Notes: generated by a model not told the origin, from the letters alone. A DNA stretch of 17,853 nucleotides from CAXDOZ01 sp963991145 (GCA_963991145.1 CAXDOZ010000042.1:1-17853); one strand, 5' to 3'; positions 1 through 7,714 are shown, counted from the stretch's first letter. Numbers and translations are program-made.

Positions 1-305
1 TTTGTCCTTTTGAAAGCCCCTAGTTCCAGAAACTGCCTTGAAAGCATATTCTGATTAGCAACTGTTCTGGTAGAGACATAACTCACCTCATCTAAAAGCT
101 CATTCTCTGAAGAAACATTACCACTTACGGGTTTTTGCAGGCCTGCTATCACTCGAAAAAGACTGGATTTTCCACTCCCGTTTTCCCCTAACAATGTAAA
201 CAGAGAGGACTCTTGAAGCTCCCAGTTAATTGATTCAATCAACAATGGATTCCCAGGATATCCTACACTAAGATCTTTAACCGATACCAGAATCTTCTTT
301 CCCAT
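1..305 (-). CDS. btuD: Cobalamin ABC transporter ATPase BtuD (N-terminal part, runs off the window)
   Basis: This is the first 101 codons of an ABC-transporter ATPase; the rest lies beyond base 1. The readable protein begins MGKKILVSVKDLSVGYPG and has an intact Walker A motif, GENGSGKSS, at about residues 40-48. The Q-loop, signature and Walker B parts are off the window. The ATG at 303-305 follows the TAG stop of the permease gene with no spacer, so translation is probably coupled. Its role, inferred from the FecCD-type permease and binding lipoprotein next to it and the B12 riboswitch at the operon head, is to power cobalamin import through the BtuC dimer at the inner membrane. The fragment alone cannot separate a B12 ATPase from related iron-siderophore ATPases (FepC/FhuC); the call rests on context. 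Confidence 0.88.
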   Translation of the reverse strand, partial: MGKKILVSVKDLSVGYPGNPLLIESINWELQESSLFTLLGENGSGKSSLFRVIAGLQKPVSGNVSSENELLDEVSYVSTRTVANQNMLSRQFLELGAFKRT

Positions 306-1349
306 CTACCTGAACCCTCCTGCAGATCTTTGATTTCTTAGTATCACCCAAATCACGGCCGGTGCTCCAAACAAAGATGTTACCGCATTCAAGGGCAAAG
401 CCTTGTCTGACCATGGCATTACCGATAACAAATTGCAGCTAAGAGCAATGACTGCCCCAAAGATCAGTGCTGCGGGAAAAAGGATGCGATGGTCCTCGGT
501 ATTGAAAAGAGCCCTGCAAAGGTGAGGCACAGCCAATCCAACAAAAGCAATGGGTCCACAGAAAGCTGTTATTGAACCAGCCAAAAGACAGGTGCCGATC
601 ATGATCCATCCTCTTGTTTGCTTGATATTCAATCCAAAGCCTCTGGCCTGCTCCTCGCCTAGTAAAAGAAGGTTAGCTTTCTTGAGGAGACTGAAGAGGA
701 TCAGCAGACCAATAAATACCGAGAGACCAAAGGGCATTAGCTGAGACTGAGTAATGTCTCTAAAGCCACCAAATGTCCAGACGGTAAATAATTGCAGAGA
801 TCGCATATCAGTGAAAGACTGAAGCACCTGAACCAATGCTCCACTTAAACTGGAGATCATCAGTCCAATTATTAGAATCACAATATTATCTCTGATCCTC
901 AGGGATAAAAGGTAAACCAGGAGAAAGACAGCAAATGCACCTAATCCGGCAAAGATCACTACAGAATAACCTTTCAATGCCTGCGAAAAAGCCAGAACTG
1001 AAGAGAAATATGCACCTCCCATCAAAAAGAGTGCAACACCAAGAGCTGAGCCTGAGCTTATGCCAAGAATGAAAGGACCTGCAACAGGATTCCTGAAAAA
1101 GGTTTGCATATACAAACCAGCTATGGAAAGCCCTGCTCCAGCTAAAATTGCAGCGACAGCCGAAGGAAATCTGGTTTTCAGGATTATGGTTGAATTGCCT
1201 GAATCTACTTCTGAGCCGAACAGGATCTTAAGCGTCTCCTGAATTGATATGCTAACACTTCCAAGCCACAAATTGAGGAAGAAGATCAGAATCAATAGCG
1301 CAATCCCTAAGATGAAAGGCAAGATCTTTATTGAGACAGTGCGACTCAT
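306..1349 (-). CDS. btuC: Cobalamin ABC transporter permease BtuC (FecCD family)
   Basis: A 347-residue, very hydrophobic protein of the FecCD/BtuC permease family, with length and hydrophobicity fitting about ten membrane helices. Near the C-terminus it has the family stretch GPIAFVGLAVPHLCR, part of the region that couples to the ATPase in this family. An early segment, LKTRFPSAVAAILAGAGLSI, is also typical. It would form the inner-membrane channel for B12 with the ATPase downstream and BtuF upstream. I chose ATG at 1349 because it overlaps the BtuF stop as TGATG, a common coupling arrangement; a GTG one codon upstream (1352) is also possible. FecCD permeases for B12, heme and siderophores look alike, so substrate is assigned from the riboswitch and the BtuG/BtuB-like neighbours. 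Confidence 0.92.
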   Translation of the reverse strand: MSRTVSIKILPFILGIALLILIFFLNLWLGSVSISIQETLKILFGSEVDSGNSTIILKTRFPSAVAAILAGAGLSIAGLYMQTFFRNPVAGPFILGISSGSALGVALFLMGGAYFSSVLAFSQALKGYSVVIFAGLGAFAVFLLVYLLSLRIRDNIVILIIGLMISSLSGALVQVLQSFTDMRSLQLFTVWTFGGFRDITQSQLMPFGLSVFIGLLILFSLLKKANLLLLGEEQARGFGLNIKQTRGWIMIGTCLLAGSITAFCGPIAFVGLAVPHLCRALFNTEDHRILFPAALIFGAVIALSCNLLSVMPWSDKALPLNAVTSLFGAPAVIWVILRNQRSAGGFR

Positions 1350-2482
1350 CACTTAAGGTGCATGTAGTAATTAAAGCCGTTAACCTCCCCTTGCTTTATG
1401 CGAACAAGATCTTCTAATACAAGGTCTGGTCGATAGATTCCAGACTCCCAATAGTCATTCCCTCCTGCTTCGTTCAGACCTTTCACATTGTTAAAGACCA
1501 TCCCGGATTGAAAAGCTTCGAATTCGGGGGCTAATGGGTAGAACATCTCTAACTCTTCTAAGGAGGACTGATTACCAGTGTTAAACCAGTATTGAGCATC
1601 TCCGCCCTCAGCCATTACTGTTTCCTGGTCAAGGGAGAACCAGGAATCCTCCTGGTAAGCCTCAAAGCAATAAGTATAACCAGCATCGCTCAGGAAACTA
1701 CTTGAAAAGCTTCCTTTGCTTGGCAAATACCATATCCCTTCCCATGGAGCATTGATGATGGCAATTGGTAAGCTGGAGTCTGCATTTCCAATTTCTTTCC
1801 AATAGAAATAATTGCTTTCAATCTCTTCGAATTTTGCTTGCGCTTCATCATTTAAGCCAAGGAATACTCCGAAGAATTTAAGCCACTCTGCCTGACCTAG
1901 AGGATGACTTTCCAGATATTCTGCATTCATCACAAACGGGACTTCAAGCTCGGTAAGCTTGTCAGTGATCGGAAGGATCTCATTCCCAATTCCATACATA
2001 ACTAAAAGGTCAAGGTCGAGAGATACAATCAATTCATAATCAGGAGAATTGGCCGAGCCCAGATCAATAATATTACCAGCCTCTACCCTGGATAGATAGT
2101 ATTCACTACTTAGATTTTGGAGGCCTGACATGCCAAGCAATAATTCTTCTCTCCCCAACAATTCTAAAGCATAGATATGTGTGGTAGACATGCAGCCGAT
2201 TCTTTTGATATCAGATGGGATCTCCTCAGCTTCTTTAAGATCAATATCGAAGCCCTCATTTGGTTGAAAATAGAGGAAGGACTCCTTTCCTTCTTTCCAG
2301 GCTCTATGCACTTTGATCAATGTTCCTTCCTCAAAGAATTCCACATCAAATCCTTCAGCATGAGACAGCTGAAAACCCTGTTCAATTGGAGTTAAGTCAT
2401 CAACAGATAGCACCTCCTTATCCTGCTGATTTGCACAGGCACAAATAAGAAACAAAGCACTTATGGTTACAAAGAGTCTCAA
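1349..2482 (-). CDS. btuF: Cobalamin-binding lipoprotein BtuF (periplasmic binding protein, FecB/BtuF fold)
   Basis: A 377-residue ABC substrate-binding protein of the helical-backbone class (Pfam PF01497 type). The N-terminus MRLFVTISALFLICACANQQ is a lipoprotein signal with a lipobox ending at Cys16. The body has the expected landmarks: RIGCMSTTHIYALELLG at the start of the first lobe, then DLLVMYGIGN, and IAIINAPWEGIWYLP in the second lobe. It would hand cobalamin from the periplasm to BtuC. The start is TTG at 2482, overlapping the upstream stop by four bases (TTGA); no ATG lies near enough to retain the signal peptide. A weak AGGA lies about 8 nt upstream. Family assignment is firm; cobalamin as ligand is inferred from the operon. 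Confidence 0.88.
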   Translation of the reverse strand: MRLFVTISALFLICACANQQDKEVLSVDDLTPIEQGFQLSHAEGFDVEFFEEGTLIKVHRAWKEGKESFLYFQPNEGFDIDLKEAEEIPSDIKRIGCMSTTHIYALELLGREELLLGMSGLQNLSSEYYLSRVEAGNIIDLGSANSPDYELIVSLDLDLLVMYGIGNEILPITDKLTELEVPFVMNAEYLESHPLGQAEWLKFFGVFLGLNDEAQAKFEEIESNYFYWKEIGNADSSLPIAIINAPWEGIWYLPSKGSFSSSFLSDAGYTYCFEAYQEDSWFSLDQETVMAEGGDAQYWFNTGNQSSLEELEMFYPLAPEFEAFQSGMVFNNVKGLNEAGGNDYWESGIYRPDLVLEDLVRIKQGEVNGFNYYMHLK

Positions 2483-3519
2483 AACACGATTCCTTTCGAA
2501 GGTATAACTCCTGTTTCAAATGAGTCAACTACTGTATAGCTCGCGTTCAATCTATAAGCCATTCCTCTGCTGACATAATCTTTCGCATCAAATAGATACA
2601 CTTCCTGTCTGGCGTAATCTACTGCATAGCCATACCAGATACCATCTTTATCAAACACTTTGGTAGCTGTGCCATTAGAGTATGTCCATAATCCTGATTG
2701 TAGAAAGAACAAGTCATTATTGAATCCCGGCTGAAGGTTTGATGGGATTCCCGAATCCGCCAATTGACCAAGAACCTGCACCGATTGCCCCTGGATGGTC
2801 TGAACCTGATAAATCGAATCAGTGCTTTCAACTATAAGATAGATCTGTCCTTTAGATTGAGTCATGGCAAGAGGTGTACCATTGGTACTCAAAAATTGTG
2901 AGGACCCTTCGCCAAAGACCCAAACGCCTTCATTCGTTGAGTTGTCATTAAGCGTTTTACGGATCATTACGTATATCGATCCATTGAGCTTCTCAATAAA
3001 CTCGGTCCAACCGCCTGTCTGCTCATGCCTCGTTACACATGCTGAGACAGTATCAACCCATCGAACACCCTGGCTGTAGAGTTCTGTAACTATAATCTGG
3101 CCCTCCGGGCCGATACAGGTATGCCTAGGAGATCCAAAGCCCGCATAAATGATCTCTGCTTTGAGTGTTTTCAGATCGACCTTCTCTACTTTCTGGGAGT
3201 TATTTACACTCAGCCAAATATTCCCACCATCAACTGTCGCAGATTGAAGAACATCTCCAATCTTTCTGCCATTAGCAGCCTCAAAAACTGATTGTATTAA
3301 CTGGTTGGTTTGAGGGTCGTAATAACTGATAGAGGCATTCCCAAAGGTAAAAGTGCCCTCATTTAGAATATATATTCCGGAGCTAAAGGAATCATTAGCC
3401 AAATTCTTTGAGGGATAGATCTTTTGGATCGGACTGTTATCGCAATTGTTTGGATCCGTTCCTTCCTTCTTACAGCCCAGGATTGAGATGGCTATTAATA
3501 TGATCACGAGGCCTCTCAC
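2479..3519 (-). CDS. btuG: BtuG-like surface lipoprotein (beta-propeller, cobamide capture)
   Basis: A 346-residue lipoprotein: signal MRGLVIILIAISILGC with lipobox Cys16, then a charged KKEGTD that could act as a surface-export signal. The body reads as a YncE/DUF5074-type beta-propeller with repeated blade-like units: YILNEGTFTFGNASISYYDP, GDVLQSATVDGGNIWLSVNN, VEKVDLKTLKAEII. The motif order matches BtuG of gut Bacteroides, a femtomolar-affinity B12 binder that caps BtuB. Here it follows the BtuB-like receptor directly, overlapping it as GTGA, as expected for a receptor partner. It starts with GTG. The preceding AAAGGAGGT, five bases upstream and inside the end of the receptor gene, is an almost ideal Shine-Dalgarno sequence, unusual for this phylum. 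B12 binding itself is inferred. Confidence 0.8.
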   Translation of the reverse strand: MRGLVIILIAISILGCKKEGTDPNNCDNSPIQKIYPSKNLANDSFSSGIYILNEGTFTFGNASISYYDPQTNQLIQSVFEAANGRKIGDVLQSATVDGGNIWLSVNNSQKVEKVDLKTLKAEIIYAGFGSPRHTCIGPEGQIIVTELYSQGVRWVDTVSACVTRHEQTGGWTEFIEKLNGSIYVMIRKTLNDNSTNEGVWVFGEGSSQFLSTNGTPLAMTQSKGQIYLIVESTDSIYQVQTIQGQSVQVLGQLADSGIPSNLQPGFNNDLFFLQSGLWTYSNGTATKVFDKDGIWYGYAVDYARQEVYLFDAKDYVSRGMAYRLNASYTVVDSFETGVIPSKGIVF

Positions 3520-5417
3520 TTTCCACCTCCTTTGAACTGATAAACTAAGCCACCATTAACTGAGGTTCCAGGCATGCCTCTATTGGCGATCGTTTGATAA
3601 GAGGAGTTTGTTATGTTGTTAACTGTCAGGCTCAGAGAAAGCGAATGGCCATTCCCTAATTTGATTTCGTACTCCGCTTTTACATTCCAAAGCCAGTATT
3701 GAGAAAGCAAAGAGCTATTATCTGTGGTGGTCCATCTATCGCCCACGAATTGAAGGTCAGTATTGAATGTTAAATACCTGTACTTGATCTGGTATCCGAA
3801 ATTGAATTGATGAACGGGAGCATAGATCAATTGGTTGAAATCGCCTAACTGATCAATTGAGCCGATCCTATGCCATCCATAACCCACACGATATTCCTGA
3901 CGAACACTTGTAAGCCTGAGTTTGTAGTTGAAATCAATATCCAATCCATATGCTCTTACTGATGCAATATTCTCAGCAGACCACAATCCATTCTGATCAG
4001 GAGTCCACTGTATATAATCATCTACTTTTCTATGATACAGTTCGATCCGGGATGTGAATTCCTGATCGTAGCTATAGGATGTTGGCCACACAACGGTATA
4101 ATAAGCGCTTTGTCCCCATCCACTCTCTGCTTGCAGAGTGCTATCTCCTCCAGGATTCCAATACAGGTCGTTTAAAGTTGGGAAACGAAAAGATCGGTCC
4201 ACTTTCAATCCAAAGCTTGTTTTAAACTTGTTGTAGGTTCTAAACTCCAGATCTAATGAAGGGCTAAAGGGTGCCCACTCAGAATTTAGCAGAGCTTGCT
4301 TAAGCCCAATCGTAGGTAGGAATTTCACTTTATTAAACCAGGTAGAGTATCCCGCCTGAACATTGTAGTTAAATCCATTGGTGCTGCCTGTGTAGGTGCT
4401 GCTTCTTCCAGATTGATAGTCATATCTCAATAAGGATTGAACAGACCATTGCCCTTTAGACCATGAGTGACTTGCACCTGCAGATGCAAGCTGTGAGCGA
4501 TTTTCAGCAAATAGATTTATTGCAGTATCGGTATATAAGTTGTTTTGCCAGGTGTAACCTGAGAAGACTGAAAACTCATGATTTCCAATCTTTGAATTGC
4601 TTTCAATCTTTAATCTGTGAACATCATCAAATTGACCTCTTTGACTCTGCCATTCGCTAAGGTTTGGCGATAACTGTCGATCTGCCAGAGTCCCCCAGTA
4701 GTTAACTGCCAGAACAGATCTAGACTTGATTTGCAGATATAGATCCTGCTTTAGGGTAAGTATTGAGTACTCGCCATGATCATTATTAGTTCTTGCCTGA
4801 CCCCCCCAGTTCGGGTTTTCATAGCTAAAATCATTGTGAGACCTATCGTATTGAACTGCTGAATAAAGAGCAGCCTTTTGTTTGATGGGAATATTGACCC
4901 AGGCTCCTGTTCTGCTTGTCTGAAAGGAACCCATATTCTGGTAAACCCCAAGATCAAACCTGTAATAGTTTACATCATTGGTTCCAAAGACCAATTCTCC
5001 CCCTTGCCCAAAGCTTCTATTTGAATTTCTAAGCTCCAGTCTTTGATTCGGGCTTGGGCTCAAAAGGCTTAAATCAGATTGACCTAGCATTGGGTTCCCA
5101 ATAGGAATGTTCCCCCAGAATATTGGAGTTTGAGATGCTCCAAAGCCCCTAACAGATATTGTAGATAATGAGCCCGGACCATAGTCCTTTACAAAGACTG
5201 TTGACGATTCTTTTAATCGCTCTGCTATGGAACTCCCAATAGATTCAGAGCTAATACCTGAAAACTCCATCAGGCTTTCCTTCTTTCTCTCAGTGGAGGG
5301 AGCTTCAATGATGATTGTACTAATACTTACTGATTTGATCTCTGTAGAATCTGATTCTGAAGAATAGATCGTATTGAAGATCAAGCAAAGGGCTAGTATG
5401 GAAATCAGCTTTCGCAT
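3516..5417 (-). CDS. btuB: BtuB-like TonB-dependent outer-membrane receptor
   Basis: A 633-residue TonB-dependent receptor, close in size to classic BtuB and lacking the N-terminal carboxypeptidase-regulatory-like domain of SusC-type receptors. After a signal peptide (MRKLISILALCLIFNTIYS) comes a TonB-box-like TIIIEAP at about residues 34-40, then a plug with the typical VRGFGASQTPIFWGNIPIGNP at about 89-109. The remainder alternates polar and aromatic residues as in a 22-strand barrel, with a terminal strand ending GGLVYQFKGGGK. It would carry cobamides across the outer membrane using TonB energy. I chose the ATG at 5417, overlapping the previous stop as TGATG; a TTG one codon upstream also fits. 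Substrate follows from the riboswitch, BtuG neighbour and btuFCD downstream. Confidence 0.88.
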   Translation of the reverse strand: MRKLISILALCLIFNTIYSSESDSTEIKSVSISTIIIEAPSTERKKESLMEFSGISSESIGSSIAERLKESSTVFVKDYGPGSLSTISVRGFGASQTPIFWGNIPIGNPMLGQSDLSLLSPSPNQRLELRNSNRSFGQGGELVFGTNDVNYYRFDLGVYQNMGSFQTSRTGAWVNIPIKQKAALYSAVQYDRSHNDFSYENPNWGGQARTNNDHGEYSILTLKQDLYLQIKSRSVLAVNYWGTLADRQLSPNLSEWQSQRGQFDDVHRLKIESNSKIGNHEFSVFSGYTWQNNLYTDTAINLFAENRSQLASAGASHSWSKGQWSVQSLLRYDYQSGRSSTYTGSTNGFNYNVQAGYSTWFNKVKFLPTIGLKQALLNSEWAPFSPSLDLEFRTYNKFKTSFGLKVDRSFRFPTLNDLYWNPGGDSTLQAESGWGQSAYYTVVWPTSYSYDQEFTSRIELYHRKVDDYIQWTPDQNGLWSAENIASVRAYGLDIDFNYKLRLTSVRQEYRVGYGWHRIGSIDQLGDFNQLIYAPVHQFNFGYQIKYRYLTFNTDLQFVGDRWTTTDNSSLLSQYWLWNVKAEYEIKLGNGHSLSLSLTVNNITNSSYQTIANRGMPGTSVNGGLVYQFKGGGK

Positions 5418-6382
5418 CAACGAACCATAATAATCTCAGAGTACAGGCTACCATTGTACTCAACACTCAACAAGTAGGAACCCTCTGAAATAGATTGAGG
5501 AACACTAAATGACTTATCTGAGATTTGAGAAATTACCCTTCCTGTGAGATCATAGAGTACAAAAGACATCTCTGCTTCGACGCCTGAAATCTTTAACTCC
5601 TGGCCTCTTTCTACTGGATTTGGATAGACTATGACTGATGGGTTTAACAAGTCTTCCAAATTGGTGTAGCCTGCATTTAAAGCCGCTACAGCATCAAGAT
5701 CGAATCCTCCCGAAGGAAAATCAGTTGGAAAGGGGTCATTGATGATACGTCCGCTATGATCTCTGGAACCAAAAGCGGGATTGATGCTTCCAACCACATC
5801 AACGATGCGCACGTAATGAACAGAATCTTTATTAAGCAAAGAGGTATCTGGCAGAACAGAAAGATCAAAGGGTACGCCATACATGCCCTTATACTTACCC
5901 GCCAGATTATTGATTTGAGTCGCTTGCAATAGGCCGAAGGTCCCAACCTGGTATTGAGTCTGAGTTTGACTGCTTGCGGGAAATCTGAAGAAGTTGATCC
6001 CATCTGAACTCACTTCTACGAAAGCTAATTCTAGAAAATCATGCGAAAAGCTATTCTCATAGACAGCAAAATCAAAACCATCCTGATCTTCAATTGGCGT
6101 TGGGAAATACACAACAGCCCAACCGCCATCTCCAAGACTTAAAACCTGATTATCAGCAATTCCCTTGATCGAAGCGGAATCTCCAATGGATGTAACACCT
6201 AAAGTCGTGTCACGAATATCTACCCAACCTCTGTTAAGGCTGTGAAACTCAGCCCAGCGATCGATCTTTACATGTGTATAATGAATCGCATGACTCCCTG
6301 GCTGTCCTGCCTCTGGTTCATATTGAGCAAAGGCAGAACAACAGGTTAGAATAAAAAGTGAGATTGAGACAAGCGTCCTCAA
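5417..6382 (-). CDS. Secreted T9SS-sorted surface protein of unnamed family in the B12 operon
   Basis: A 321-residue secreted protein with three parts: a signal peptide (MRTLVSISLFILTCCSAFA), a beta-rich body of about 220 residues, and a C-terminal type A T9SS sorting domain from about 245 on (VIVYPNPVERG, then LYDLTGRVI and GSYLLSVEYNG). The body contains VLSLGDGGWAVVYFPTPI, GFDFAVYENSF, EVSSDGINFFRFPA and GGFDLDAVAALN. I recognise this pattern from unnamed Bacteroidota cell-surface proteins but cannot name a characterised family. It would be secreted by the Por machinery and attached to, or released from, the cell surface. Its place between the DUF4465 gene and the receptor suggests a role in cobamide capture; this is inference. 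The start is TTG at 6382, immediately after the upstream TAA; no ATG nearby would keep the signal peptide. Confidence 0.8.
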   Translation of the reverse strand: MRTLVSISLFILTCCSAFAQYEPEAGQPGSHAIHYTHVKIDRWAEFHSLNRGWVDIRDTTLGVTSIGDSASIKGIADNQVLSLGDGGWAVVYFPTPIEDQDGFDFAVYENSFSHDFLELAFVEVSSDGINFFRFPASSQTQTQYQVGTFGLLQATQINNLAGKYKGMYGVPFDLSVLPDTSLLNKDSVHYVRIVDVVGSINPAFGSRDHSGRIINDPFPTDFPSGGFDLDAVAALNAGYTNLEDLLNPSVIVYPNPVERGQELKISGVEAEMSFVLYDLTGRVISQISDKSFSVPQSISEGSYLLSVEYNGSLYSEIIMVR

Positions 6383-7357
6383 TTACTCAGCTTTGATCAA
6401 TTGCTTACGAATGATCCCTCTTTCGGTCTCTGCTACCAATAGGTAGTTCCCGGCTCCGAGATCAGAAATATCGATTTGAGTATTCAATCCCTCAAAACTC
6501 TTCATCAACTGACCATCAATTGAGTACACCTGGTAAGCTGAAGGTTGATTCTCTTCACCTGACCATTTCAGCTGATAAACACCATTCGAAGGATTAGGGA
6601 AAACGGATAATGCCTGACTAGCTTCTGCAATGCTAATTCCAGTAGTTAGAGAAACTTTAAAATCGTCCAGGCAGAAATATGTTGGAGTGTTGATTCCAAA
6701 CATTCCGGTATCACTGGATTCAAAGACAATAGCAAAACTGTTAATTGCGCCAAGTTGGCTCAGATCAACAATTTCCCAGTCCTTAACTATGTAATCCTGA
6801 CTGTTGTCTGAAGAGCGAAAATCAGCAAGATAGAAGACCACTTCATTGGTGAAGGTTCCAGTACCATCAAAACCCTGGAATCTGACTCTAAAGTAATCTG
6901 GATCATTTCCGGAAGCTCCACCAAATTTTTTGGCCACTCCGTCTCCATCTCTCATTGAGATTGCAGCATAAGTGTTATTGGTGATGTACATTTCCGGTAG
7001 AGAAATTGCCATTGGGAAATTGATCGTGTCATTCGTGAATGAGTAATAGATCCCAAAATTTGACGAGCCATTATTACCTGAACCTGCATAGCAGCTATAC
7101 TGATTCATAAAACCAGCAGTCGCAGTATCCGTCATATTTGAATAGCTGAATCCAGTCCAAAACTCCAGTCCACCTGCAGTGTCGTAATTGTTTGGAAAAG
7201 TAACTCCACCAGACATAAAAGAACCTGCGAAATCGGCACCGTTGTAGAAGGTGTCAGTCCCAAGGCTTAGGTCTTCAAAATCTGCTATGAGATTTTGGGA
7301 ATAAGAAATTGAAAAGGATGCAATAACAAAGATTGCGGAAGTAATTTTTCTAAGCAT
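6383..7357 (-). CDS. DUF4465 (BtuH-like) secreted protein with T9SS sorting domain
   Basis: First gene behind the cobalamin riboswitch: 324 residues with a signal peptide (MLRKITSAIFVIASFSISYS), a DUF4465-type body and a C-terminal T9SS type A domain (about 241-324; LSVFPNPSNGVYQLKWSG, VYSIDGQLM, LGAGNYLLVAE). DUF4465 features are the opening ADFEDLSLGTDTFYNGAD, the GLEFWTGFSYSNMTD block, QYSCYAGSGNNGSSN, and a closing ICLDD-like FCLDDFKVS. As far as I recall, BtuH, a cobamide-binding surface lipoprotein of gut Bacteroides, belongs to this type; that link should be confirmed by profile search. The difference here is T9SS export rather than a lipid anchor. ATG at 7357 is chosen because it begins the signal peptide; the open frame continues to 7444, which would add 29 residues without signal-peptide character and lies in the regulatory leader. 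Confidence 0.83.
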   Translation of the reverse strand: MLRKITSAIFVIASFSISYSQNLIADFEDLSLGTDTFYNGADFAGSFMSGGVTFPNNYDTAGGLEFWTGFSYSNMTDTATAGFMNQYSCYAGSGNNGSSNFGIYYSFTNDTINFPMAISLPEMYITNNTYAAISMRDGDGVAKKFGGASGNDPDYFRVRFQGFDGTGTFTNEVVFYLADFRSSDNSQDYIVKDWEIVDLSQLGAINSFAIVFESSDTGMFGINTPTYFCLDDFKVSLTTGISIAEASQALSVFPNPSNGVYQLKWSGEENQPSAYQVYSIDGQLMKSFEGLNTQIDISDLGAGNYLLVAETERGIIRKQLIKAE

Positions 7358-7473
7358 AGCTATAGAGTTTGTTTGCGCTTCGCGCCGATTAAAAATTACT
7401 CCGGGTAAAACGTAGGGGGAAAGGAATAAACCTGACCACCGCACCTTTCTCCCGAAAGTGTGATGAATAAATG
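7358..7473 (-). promoter_or_regulatory. Leader between the riboswitch and first B12 gene, with candidate expression-platform hairpins
   Basis: This non-coding leader separates the riboswitch from the first start codon. Two hairpins can be drawn in the RNA. The larger (7442-7462) pairs CTTTC with GAAAG around a GNRA-type GGGA loop and extends by CAC/GTG past a bulged base. A smaller GCGC-GAA-GCGC hairpin (7375-7385) sits 17 nt upstream of the ATG. Neither is followed by a clear U-run, and the first gene has no obvious ribosome site, so the mode of control (termination or translation) cannot be decided from sequence. Confidence 0.45.
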
Positions 7474-7639
7474 ATTGTGGCAGGTCTTCTGGCTCGTTCG
7501 TTTAACCCTTTCCTTCCCAGCTTTCGCCAGTGGAGATCTGAAGGTCCCGAATACACGGGATGAACTTACAGCAGCGGGGACTGCTCCGGATTCACACCGG
7601 ATTCCCTTTTAAGACAGAGCAAAACTCTATCACCGCAAT
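7474..7639 (-). ncRNA. Cobalamin (adenosylcobalamin-class) riboswitch
   Basis: On the minus strand this carries the full conserved core of a B12 riboswitch in correct order: AAAAGGGAATCCGGTG, TGAATCCGGAGCAGTCCCCG, CTGCTGTAAG, CCACTGGCGAAAGC, TGGGAAGG, and the 3' B12 box GAGCCAGAAGACCTGCC. The ends ATTGCGG (7633-7639) and CCACAAT (7474-7480) can close the P1 stem with one C-A mismatch. It precedes an operon of cobamide capture and transport genes, so high intracellular B12 should reduce their expression. This element is the strongest evidence that the downstream receptor and ABC genes handle cobamides. Confidence 0.97.
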
Positions 7640-7643
7640 AGGT

Positions 7644-7651
7644 CAAAGGTA
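7644..7651 (-). promoter_or_regulatory. Candidate -7 element for the B12 operon
   Basis: TACCTTTG matches the Bacteroidota -7 consensus TAnnTTTG exactly and lies four bases upstream of the riboswitch P1 stem, as expected if transcription begins at or just before the aptamer. A -33 TTG at standard spacing is not clear. The box is close to the divergent phosphoesterase gene, so the two promoters are nearly back to back. Confidence 0.55.
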
Positions 7652-7680
7652 TAACAATAAACAAGGAATGGGTCTAAATT

Positions 7681-7711
7681 TTTAAACATGAGTAGGGAAT
7701 GTTTAACTTTC
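7681..7711 (+). promoter_or_regulatory. Candidate promoter of the phosphoesterase gene
   Basis: TTTA at 7681-7684, 19 bases, then TAACTTTC at 7704-7711 resembles TTTG-N19-TAnnTTTG with one mismatch in each half. The ATG at 7715 is only three bases past the box, which would place the transcription start at or next to the start codon. The alternative ATG at 7688 would fall inside the promoter. Confidence 0.35.
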
Positions 7712-7714
7712 GAT

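Noticed and set aside
5686..6003. 105-codon open frame within the second T9SS-protein gene
   Set aside because: Same strand but another frame inside a gene with clear signal peptide and sorting domain; no recognisable motif and erratic composition.
7373..7420. Intrinsic terminator in the riboswitch leader (TTAC/GTAA stem followed by TTTTT)
   Set aside because: The stem is only four base pairs with an unpaired neighbour, too weak to call a terminator from sequence alone.
7358..7444. 29-residue N-terminal extension of the DUF4465 protein
   Set aside because: It lies in the riboswitch leader and overlaps a hairpin; the signal peptide begins at the ATG at 7357.
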